NCBI GenBank assembly: GCA_937863205.1
Contig: CALMGA010000449.1
Coordinates: 6,900-14,069, forward strand
DNA length: 7,170 nt
DNA from: an uncultured Beijerinckiaceae bacterium
Lineage (GTDB): Bacteria; Pseudomonadota; Alphaproteobacteria; Rhizobiales; Beijerinckiaceae
Direction of reading: 5' to 3'
Positions 1 to 5,389 of the stretch are shown here, piece by piece. Numbering within the stretch: the first letter of the stretch is position 1; every line of letters starts with the position of its first letter. The notes under the pieces were generated by a model, which saw only the letters and a program-made list of their open reading frames with translations, was not told the origin of the DNA and did not search any database. The position numbers and the translations under genes were made by a program.

Positions 1-148
1 GCTCCCAGCGCATCCGCCGCGACAGCGCCTCGTCGGCGGCAAGCCGCGCGGCGATGGCGCGGGTCATCTCGCCGGCGTATCGCTGCACCCCCGTCTGCGG
101 CTGGCTGAGGAAGCGCCCGTTGATCGACCAAGTCGCGGGCCGGGTCAT
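1..148 (-). CDS. Glycosyltransferase (GT4-like), N-terminal part only
   Basis: This is the first 49 codons of a gene that continues past the left edge. The start ATG (146-148) overlaps the stop of the preceding glycosyltransferase as ATGA, and a perfect GGAGG lies 7 bases upstream (156-160), so the start is well supported. The visible protein begins MTRPATWSINGRF and carries ING-RFL-x-QP-x-TGVQRYA at about residues 9-25. This N-terminal signature is one I recognise from GT-B fold glycosyltransferases (family 4 type) in exopolysaccharide clusters, where it forms the first strand and glycine loop of the acceptor domain. The expected role is cytoplasmic transfer of a sugar from a nucleotide sugar to the lipid-linked repeat unit. 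Donor, acceptor and catalytic residues lie outside the window, so specificity cannot be judged. Coupling to the upstream gene implies co-expression. Confidence 0.8.
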   Translation of the reverse strand, partial: MTRPATWSINGRFLSQPQTGVQRYAGEMTRAIAARLAADEALSRRMRWE

Positions 149-1338
149 TCCGCCGCCTCCGCGAAGGGCGCGGCCGGTCCGCCAAGCGTTGCTTCGAGCC
201 GTGCCCCGAGCCGGGTTCCGTGCCGGGCCGCCGCGACCTCGTCGAGGGAAGCGTCGATGACGCCTTTCAGCTTGGCGCGGAACACGTCGCGGCCGAAGCC
301 TTTGGCGTGGCGCCGGATCGCCTGCGGGTCGAAGCCGGCGTCGTCATCCGCTTCCCGGCGCTCGAAGCGCAGGATCGCGCCGGCAAGGTCCTCGGCCGTT
401 TGTTGGGCGAAGAAGCAGCCGGTCTGCCCCTCCACCACCGTGTCGAGGGCACCACCCGAGGCGTAGGCGATCACCGGCCGGCCCGATGCCATCGCTTCGA
501 GCGGGACGATGCCGAAGTCTTCCTCGCCGGGAAAGATCAGGGCGCGGCAGTTGGCGTAGAGCTCGCGCAGTTCGGCATCGGCCGTCCAGCCGCGGAACTC
601 GATCGTCGGCCCGGCGGTCGCCGCGAGCCGCGCCGCGTCCGATCCCGTGCCGACCACCACCAGCCGCCGGTTGAGCCGGGTACAGGCGGCGATCGCGAGG
701 TCGAGGCGCTTGTAGGCAACGAGCTGCCCGGCGGCGAGGTAGAAGTCGCGGGTCGGCGCCGGCGCCACGGTGAAGGCGTCGAGGTCGACGGGGGGAAAGA
801 TCACCGTGGACTCGCGCCGGTACGCCTTGGCGATGCGCCGCGAGATGAAGGAGGAGTTGGCGATGAAGCGGTCGACCCTGGCGGCCGAGGCGAAGTCCCA
901 GTTGCGCAGCCACGGCATGGTCAGCGACATCACGAGCCGGGTGAGCCGCCCGGCATTGGCCCGGTACACGTGGTACTGGTCCCAAAGGTAGCGCATCGGC
1001 GAGTGGCAGTAGCAGATGTGCAGGGAATCGGGGTGGGTGATGACGCCCTTGGCCGGTCCGGCCTCGCAGGAGATGACGAGGTCGTAGCCGGTCAGGTCCA
1101 ACCCCTCCAGCGCCGCCGGCATCAGCGGCAGGTATTTCTGATAGGCTTTGGTGGCGAAGGGCAACCTGTTGATGAAGCTGGTCCTGATCTCGTGGCGTTT
1201 GATGATGTCGCTGGTGCGCGCCGGGTCATAGACGTGGGTGTAGATCACGGCATCGGGATAGAGCAGGCAAAGCTCCTCCAAAACCTTTTCCCCGCCGCGC
1301 ATCCCGACGAGCCAATAATGTACGATCGCAATCCGCAT
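145..1338 (-). CDS. Glycosyltransferase family 4
   Basis: A complete 397-residue GT-B glycosyltransferase of family 4, expected to add one sugar to the lipid-linked exopolysaccharide repeat unit at the cytoplasmic face of the inner membrane. The N-terminal domain starts MRIAIVHYWLVGMRGGEKVL, with the glycine-rich loop GGEK at 15-18. HICYCHSPMRYLWD (107-120) is a typical acceptor-domain segment. The C-terminal donor domain has AAGQLVAYKRLDLAI (202-216), with the K210/R211 pair that usually contacts the donor diphosphate. It also has GEEDFGIVPLEAMASG (271-286), containing the EX7E motif with E273 and E281. Length is normal for the family. A GGGAG ribosome site sits 7 bases before the ATG. Its stop overlaps the next glycosyltransferase by 4 bases, so the two form an operon pointing away from the flippase gene. 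The sugar donor and linkage cannot be told from sequence alone. The C-terminal tail (about 370-397) is Ala-rich and probably not catalytic. Confidence 0.92.
   Translation of the reverse strand: MRIAIVHYWLVGMRGGEKVLEELCLLYPDAVIYTHVYDPARTSDIIKRHEIRTSFINRLPFATKAYQKYLPLMPAALEGLDLTGYDLVISCEAGPAKGVITHPDSLHICYCHSPMRYLWDQYHVYRANAGRLTRLVMSLTMPWLRNWDFASAARVDRFIANSSFISRRIAKAYRRESTVIFPPVDLDAFTVAPAPTRDFYLAAGQLVAYKRLDLAIAACTRLNRRLVVVGTGSDAARLAATAGPTIEFRGWTADAELRELYANCRALIFPGEEDFGIVPLEAMASGRPVIAYASGGALDTVVEGQTGCFFAQQTAEDLAGAILRFERREADDDAGFDPQAIRRHAKGFGRDVFRAKLKGVIDASLDEVAAARHGTRLGARLEATLGGPAAPFAEAAE
156..160 (-). promoter_or_regulatory. Ribosome binding site of the truncated glycosyltransferase
   Basis: On the minus strand the sequence is GGAGG, then seven bases, then ATG. 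It lies inside the last codons of the upstream glycosyltransferase gene. It fixes the start of the downstream gene at the ATGA overlap and fits translational coupling of the two glycosyltransferases. Confidence 0.7.
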
Positions 1339-1550
1339 GTCGGAACTCCCGCGGCCACGATGAAGCTCATACAGGTCTTACATTGGTGTGCGCCCGCACC
1401 CTTCGAATGTCGTTAAAGGCGGCAACGTCGGGCTAACCATCCTCGCCGGCCGAGGCAGGGGAGAGCGGTTCACCCATTCTTCAAGCCCTGACCTCACACT
1501 CCCGCCGGGCAAGCGTCCGCCCGAGCGGATCGTCAACTGCGGGGTCGCCG
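1339..1550. promoter_or_regulatory. Divergent intergenic region between the two transcription units
   Basis: This 212-base stretch separates the leftward glycosyltransferase genes from the rightward flippase gene, so promoters for both directions should lie here by position. I could not assign a convincing -35/-10 pair, sigma-54 site or named operator on either strand. Visible details are an imperfect inverted repeat (GGTGTG against CGCACC, with one G-T pair) at 1385-1400, and a GTTA...TAAC pair around 1412-1437 within locally less GC-rich sequence. The role is inferred from gene orientation only. Confidence 0.4.
1346..1350 (-). promoter_or_regulatory. Ribosome binding site of the GT4 gene
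   Basis: Read on the minus strand, GGGAG is followed by seven bases and the ATG at 1338-1336. This supports the annotated start of the complete glycosyltransferase. Confidence 0.6.
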
Positions 1551-3089
1551 ATGAGCGTTGTTGAAGGCGCCGCTGCCGTCGGCCACGGGCTGCGGCCCCC
1601 GCACCGCCTCGTCAACAGCTCGACGATCGCCCGCAGCGCCGTTTGGAACATCGTCGGGCGGGCCGGACCGATGGTCGTCGCGGTGGCGGCGACGCCGTTC
1701 CTCATCGCCGCGCTGGGCCCCACGCGCTGGGGGCTGTTCGCCCTGGCGCTCAGCCTGATCGGCCTATTCGGCATCTTCGACTTCGGCATCGGCCGCGCCC
1801 TGACCAAGCTGCTCGCCGAAAAGATCGCCGTGGGCGAGATCGAGGCGGCGGCCGCGCTGACCCGCACCGGCCTCGCATTGCTGACGCTGCTGGGCGCGGC
1901 CGGTGCCTGCCTCATCGCCGCGCTCGCCCCCGCGTGGGTGGAGCACGGCCTGCACGTTGCCCCGGCCGAACACGACGAAGTGCTGCACGCGCTTCTCGTC
2001 CTGTGCCTCGCCGTGCCGATGGTGATCCTCAACGCCGCCCTGTGGGGGGTCATCTCCGCCTTTCAGAAGTTTCGGGCGGCCAACCTCGTCAACATGCCGA
2101 TCCTGGCCTGCTACTACCTCGGGCCGCTCGCCGTCCTGCACGTCGCCGACAGCCTCGTGGCGGCGATGGCGGTGCTGGTCGGCTGCCGCGCCGTGATGAC
2201 GATCTGCTACTGGCGCATCTGCCTCGACGTGATGCCCTCCCTGGGCACGGCGCGGGCGAACTGGCGCGAAGCCAGGGCGCTCGGTCGGCTCGGCGGCTGG
2301 ATGACGGTGTCGAATGTCGCCTGGCCGCTGCTGATGTACGTCGACCGCTTCCTCGTCGCCTCCGTAATGTCGGCGGCGGCGGCCGGCTATTACGCGACCC
2401 CCAGCGACCTCATCGGGCGCTTCTCTCTGGTGACGATCGCCGTGATGAACACGGCCTTCCCCGCGATGGCGGCCGCGTTCCGGGTCGATCCCGCCCACGC
2501 CGCGGTGCTGCTGCGGCGCTGCGTGCTCGCCATCGCCGCGATGCTGTTCCTGCCCTCGCTGGCGATGGCCGCCTTCGCCCACGAGATCCTGGCGCTCTGG
2601 GTCGGCCAAGCCTTCGCCGTGGCGGCAGCGCCGGTGACGCGGTGGCTGGCGCTGGCCGTGATCCTGGGCGCCAGCGACGCCGTGGTCAGCGGGTTCATCG
2701 ACTCGATCGGGCGCCCCGACGTCAACGCCCGCTTCTCGCTGGCCGAACTCGCCCTTTACGTGCCGCTGCTGGTGGTGCTGCTCAAGCTGTTCGGCATCGA
2801 AGGGGCGGCGGTGGCTTGGACGCTGCGCGTCGGGCTCGACCTCGCCGCCCGCGTCGCCATCGCCGGACGCCTCGTTCCGGCCCTGCGTCCCGTTCTGGCA
2901 CGCGTGCTCCGCGTCGTGGCGGCGGCCACCGTCGCGCTCGCCCTTCCGCTGCCGTGCGCCGGCATCGCGGCACGCCTCGCCCTGGTTCTGCCGGCCATCG
3001 CGATCTTCACGGCGGCGACATGGGTCTGGGGACTCGATGCCGACGAGAAGCGCGCGCTGGCGCGCCGGCGCTGGCGTCTGATGGCATGA
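1551..3089 (+). CDS. Wzx-type polysaccharide flippase (MOP superfamily)
   Basis: A 512-residue multi-pass inner-membrane protein of the Wzx / oligosaccharide flippase family. It is expected to move the undecaprenyl-diphosphate-linked repeat unit from the cytoplasmic to the periplasmic face. The first helix pair covers about residues 24-76, with a family-typical opening around SAVWNIVGRAGPMVV (29-43). The central LGGWMTVSNVAWPLLMYVDR (247-266) followed by FLVASVMS and GYYATPSDLIGRF is the most diagnostic part, shared by many alphaproteobacterial flippases. Hydrophobic segments are spread over the whole length, as expected for 12-14 helices, and the end is basic (RALARRRWRL). The ATG has only a weak GGGG 6 bases upstream. 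The first 22 residues are not hydrophobic, so a later start is possible but none is better supported. It heads the rightward gene series. The repeat-unit substrate cannot be inferred. Confidence 0.9.
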   Translation: MSVVEGAAAVGHGLRPPHRLVNSSTIARSAVWNIVGRAGPMVVAVAATPFLIAALGPTRWGLFALALSLIGLFGIFDFGIGRALTKLLAEKIAVGEIEAAAALTRTGLALLTLLGAAGACLIAALAPAWVEHGLHVAPAEHDEVLHALLVLCLAVPMVILNAALWGVISAFQKFRAANLVNMPILACYYLGPLAVLHVADSLVAAMAVLVGCRAVMTICYWRICLDVMPSLGTARANWREARALGRLGGWMTVSNVAWPLLMYVDRFLVASVMSAAAAGYYATPSDLIGRFSLVTIAVMNTAFPAMAAAFRVDPAHAAVLLRRCVLAIAAMLFLPSLAMAAFAHEILALWVGQAFAVAAAPVTRWLALAVILGASDAVVSGFIDSIGRPDVNARFSLAELALYVPLLVVLLKLFGIEGAAVAWTLRVGLDLAARVAIAGRLVPALRPVLARVLRVVAAATVALALPLPCAGIAARLALVLPAIAIFTAATWVWGLDADEKRALARRRWRLMA

Positions 3090-3130
3090 GCATCTCCGCC
3101 GCGGCCGTTCCGACCTCCTCGGCGCGGCCG

Positions 3131-3146
3131 TTAACCCCGCGCTAAC
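3131..3146 (+). promoter_or_regulatory. CtrA-like box (tentative)
   Basis: TTAA, seven bases, then CTAAC. The alphaproteobacterial cell-cycle regulator CtrA binds TTAA-N7-TTAAC, so this site has exact spacing and one mismatch in the second half. It lies 56 bases before the preferred GTG start of the GH16 gene, in otherwise GC-rich sequence, so a promoter or operator role is plausible. One short near-match in a window is weak evidence. Confidence 0.3.
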
Positions 3147-3189
3147 CCTGATGCCCGTTTGCCGCGATGAAGGCCGGCACGAGAGCCTT

Positions 3190-3194
3190 GGAGG
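3190..3194 (+). promoter_or_regulatory. Ribosome binding site that favours a GTG start for the GH16 gene
   Basis: GGAGG is followed by 8 bases and an in-frame GTG at 3203. Neither the upstream ATG (3167) nor the downstream ATG (3242) has a comparable site, so this element decides the start choice for the hydrolase gene. Confidence 0.5.
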
Positions 3195-3202
3195 CACGCG
3201 CG

Positions 3203-4075
3203 GTGCTCCTCGCGGATGGGAAACGCACCGCGAGCCATGTCATGAAACACCGCCTTGCCGCCCTTACCTGTGCCGGCCTCCTGTGCTGCGCGGCCGGTAG
3301 CCTGGCACTCGGCTCCCACGACAACGGCTCGGCCAGCGACGGCGACCTCGACATTTCGCGATACCGGCGCACCTTCAACGAGGACTTCGAGCACTTCGAC
3401 GTGTCCGCTTGGGGGCCGGCGTCGCGGTGGATCGCCCATACGCCCTGGCACGGCGACTTCGGCGACGCCGTCTTCACCGACCCCGAGCCCGGCTTCCCCT
3501 TCCAGACGGCAAGCCGGATCCTGCGCATCGAGGCGCGCAAGGAGCCGGACGGGCGCTGGCGGTCGGGCCTGATCGCCTCGCGCGACAAGCAGGGTGCCGG
3601 ACAGACGGCGTCGGGCGTCGGTTTTTCCCAGCTCTACGGCTATTTCGAAATCGAAACCAAGCTGCCGCCGGGCCTCGGCACTTGGCCGGCGTTCTGGTTG
3701 TCGGGCGTCGACACGGCGCCGGGCGCGGAGATCGACGTCTTCGAATACTACGGCAACGCGCCCGCGTCCTTCCATGCCAACGTGCACACCTGGCTCAACG
3801 GCCAGCAGGTCTTCGGCGACGGCCGGGTCGTGCCCATCCCCGCCGGCAGCGCAACCGACAGCTTCAACCGATACGGCGTCGCGATCGATCACGACTGGGT
3901 GACGTTCTACTTCAACCGCCACGAAGTGTGGCGGACGCCGACGCGGCCGGAATACCGCCAGCCCCTCTTCATGCTGGCCAACCTGGCCCTGGGCTCGGGC
4001 TGGCCGATCGATCAAACGCCGAGCCCGTCCTTCATGTACATCAAGTCCATCGCCGCCTACGAGAAGCGCTCGTGA
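3203..4075 (+). CDS. Secreted glycoside hydrolase family 16 (ExoK-like endoglycanase)
   Basis: A family 16 hydrolase, expected to cut beta-linked glucan or exopolysaccharide chains in the periplasm or outside the cell with retention of configuration. From the GTG start it has 290 residues. The signal peptide has basic residues up to KHR (15-17), a hydrophobic core LAALTCAGLLCCAAG, and probable cleavage after SLA near residue 35. The mature part has GYFEIETKLPPGLGTWPAFW and then the catalytic EIDVFE (176-181): E176 nucleophile, D178 helper, E181 acid/base, all intact. Later strands include VTFYFNRHEVWR and LANLALGSGWP, typical of the C-terminal half of the fold. The start is a choice among ATG 3167, GTG 3203 and ATG 3242. 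GTG has GGAGG 8 bases upstream and leaves a good signal peptide, while the codons before it include rare ones (AGA, TTG). The gene overlaps the acyltransferase by 4 bases. By analogy with rhizobial ExoK it may trim the polymer made by this cluster; the substrate is inferred. Confidence 0.9.
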   Translation: MLLADGKRTASHVMKHRLAALTCAGLLCCAAGSLALGSHDNGSASDGDLDISRYRRTFNEDFEHFDVSAWGPASRWIAHTPWHGDFGDAVFTDPEPGFPFQTASRILRIEARKEPDGRWRSGLIASRDKQGAGQTASGVGFSQLYGYFEIETKLPPGLGTWPAFWLSGVDTAPGAEIDVFEYYGNAPASFHANVHTWLNGQQVFGDGRVVPIPAGSATDSFNRYGVAIDHDWVTFYFNRHEVWRTPTRPEYRQPLFMLANLALGSGWPIDQTPSPSFMYIKSIAAYEKRS

Positions 4076-5265
4076 GCGCGCAAGGACTCGGCCCGGACGC
4101 CGGCGCCCGTCCCGTCCACGGCGCCGACGCGCTCGCCGCCGAGGCAGCCCCGCCGCTGGCCCGGCTGCGCACCTTCCACTCGCTCGATGCCCTGCGCGGC
4201 CTCGCGGCGGCGATCGTCCTGCTGTTCCACGCCAGCTTCGTGTACTCGATCACGATGCCGCCCGAAGGCTACCTCGCGGTCGACCTGTTCTTCGTGATGA
4301 GCGGCTTCATCATCTCGCACCGATACGACCGTGATTTCGCCGACGGCATGGGCGTGCGCGCCTTCCTCGCCGTGCGCCTCGTGCGCCTCTACCCGCTGTT
4401 CCTTCTCGGCACGTTGCTCGGCCTGCTGCCCTCCCTCGCCACCCTGGCCCTGCAGGGCCCGACCCGCCTCCACGAGGCGATGCTGTCGGCCCTGCCGCCA
4501 GCCCTGCTGATGCTGCCCTCGCGCGCCCTGCTGCCCGATCTCAAGGTGCTATACCCACTCAACCTGGTGTCGTGGTCGCTGGCGATGGAGATGCTGGTCA
4601 ATTTCGCCTACGCCGCCCTGTTCCGCCGGCTGACGATCACGGTGCTGGCGGCTGCCGCCACGGCCGGCTTCGTCGGCCTGTGCGCCTGTGCGGCTTGCTG
4701 GGGCACGCTGCAGGCCGGGTTCGAATGGCCCCACGCGGCCGGCGGCCTCGCCCGCATCCTGTTCGGCTTCGCCGCCGGCGTGCTGATCCGCCGGCTGGCG
4801 GCGCGGGGTCTCGCGCTGCCGCCGATCCCCTGGCCGGTGCCCCTGATCGCGGCGCTGGTCCTGTTCTGCACCCCGCCGCTCGTCGGCGGCCTCGCTTGGG
4901 AGCTTGCCGGCGGTACGGGGGTCGTGCCGCTCATCGTCGCCGCCGCCGTCGCCGGCGAGCCGCCGCGTGCGCTGCACGGCGCCTGCGCGCTGGCCGGCGT
5001 CGCCTCCTACGTCGTGTATTCGCTGCACGTCCCCCTGATCGGGCTGCTGCTGCGCGCGCAAACGCGGTTGCACATCGACCCCACGCGGCAGGGTGCCGGG
5101 TCCGCGCTGGCCTTCACGGCGATGCTCGCCCTCGCCTGCCTCGCCGCCCATCACCTCTACGACAAGCCGGTGCGCCGCCGGCTGTCGCGCGCGCTCGCTG
5201 GCGGACGGGAGGGCGCCGGTGCCGGCCGATCGCCGGCCGTCAGCCTTCCCCGGTCCGTCACGTGA
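4072..5265 (+). CDS. Acyltransferase family 3 membrane protein (OafA/ExoZ-like)
   Basis: A 397-residue multi-pass inner-membrane O-acyltransferase of family 3, expected to add acetyl, succinyl or a similar group to sugars of the polysaccharide. After a hydrophilic N-terminus of about 34 residues comes HSLDALRGLAAAIVLLFHA, which holds the family's R-x10-H motif (R42, H53). Then come LAVDLFFVMSGFI (68-80), the RxxR motif in RLVRLYP (102-108), SWSLAMEML with E173, and the C-terminal SYVVYSLHVPLI and YDKPVRRRL, all family landmarks. The start is GTG at 4072, giving a GTGA overlap with the GH16 stop and hence likely translational coupling; a weak purine stretch (GAGAAG) lies upstream. The frame stays open far upstream to 3409, but that part is the out-of-frame image of the hydrolase. 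The Ala/Gly/Arg-rich tail after about 375 looks unstructured. Donor and target sugar are unknown. Confidence 0.9.
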   Translation: MSAQGLGPDAGARPVHGADALAAEAAPPLARLRTFHSLDALRGLAAAIVLLFHASFVYSITMPPEGYLAVDLFFVMSGFIISHRYDRDFADGMGVRAFLAVRLVRLYPLFLLGTLLGLLPSLATLALQGPTRLHEAMLSALPPALLMLPSRALLPDLKVLYPLNLVSWSLAMEMLVNFAYAALFRRLTITVLAAAATAGFVGLCACAACWGTLQAGFEWPHAAGGLARILFGFAAGVLIRRLAARGLALPPIPWPVPLIAALVLFCTPPLVGGLAWELAGGTGVVPLIVAAAVAGEPPRALHGACALAGVASYVVYSLHVPLIGLLLRAQTRLHIDPTRQGAGSALAFTAMLALACLAAHHLYDKPVRRRLSRALAGGREGAGAGRSPAVSLPRSVT

Positions 5266-5269
5266 CGGA
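5254..5269. repeat. Perfect 16-bp palindrome across the acyltransferase stop codon
   Basis: TCCGTCACGTGACGGA is identical to its own reverse complement and includes the TGA stop (5263-5265). As RNA it could form a 6-bp stem with a 4-base loop. No T-tract follows, so it is not a classical terminator. It could be a protein-binding operator or an RNA-stabilising hairpin. The symmetry is directly seen; any function is a guess. Confidence 0.55.
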
Positions 5270-5289
5270 GCAGGGTAGGGCAGGGGAAT

Positions 5290-5309
5290 CTTAAGCTCGT
5301 CTCCTTAAG
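5290..5309. repeat. Paired CTTAAG palindromes in the intergenic region
   Basis: Two CTTAAG hexamers flank the 8 bases CTCGTCTC. Because each hexamer is self-complementary, the pair is both a direct and an inverted repeat, and its centres are 14 bases apart. It sits about 80 bases before the chain-length gene and is AT-rich against its surroundings. It could be a bipartite regulator site or part of a promoter, but its spacing does not match the TTAA-N7-TTAAC CtrA site. Confidence 0.35.
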
Positions 5310-5337
5310 GTGGCGGCTGTGTCACCGCAGGCGCGTA

Positions 5338-5356
5338 GGCGACCGTCTTGGTCGCC
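5338..5356 (+). promoter_or_regulatory. Perfect hairpin in the leader of the chain-length gene
   Basis: GGCGACC and GGTCGCC form a perfect 7-bp stem around the loop GTCTT. It is located 33 bases before the ATG at 5390 and is followed by more GC-rich sequence rather than a T-run. It could slow the polymerase, protect the message or bind a protein. A rho-independent terminator is unlikely. Confidence 0.4.
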
Positions 5357-5389
5357 GGCCGGAGTACGACGGCAGGTTCTGAGATCGCA

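Noticed and set aside
220..1416. A 398-residue open frame on the plus strand opposite the glycosyltransferase gene
   Set aside because: Its translation is low-complexity Arg/Gly/Asp/Val-rich with no domain, while the minus-strand frame gives a clear GT4 protein with catalytic motifs. It is a shadow typical of high-GC DNA.
1643..3197. Long open frames in other registers over the flippase gene (500 residues at 1643-3145 plus; 477 residues at 1764-3197 minus)
   Set aside because: Both are Arg/Ala/Gly/His-rich without recognisable motifs, and the 1551-3089 frame encodes a clear Wzx protein.
3242..3350. Possible lipoprotein signal in the hydrolase (cysteines in the hydrophobic core)
   Set aside because: The residues before each cysteine do not fit a lipobox (T or L or C at the -1 position rather than G/A/S), so a type I signal peptide is more likely.
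3409..4071. An in-frame upstream extension of the acyltransferase to an ATG at 3409
   Set aside because: This part overlaps the GH16 gene in another frame and is Arg-rich without motifs. The GTGA junction at 4072 gives a normal-length acyltransferase.
5254..5310. Rho-independent terminator after the acyltransferase
   Set aside because: The palindrome is not followed by a T-run, and neither is the later hairpin at 5338-5356.
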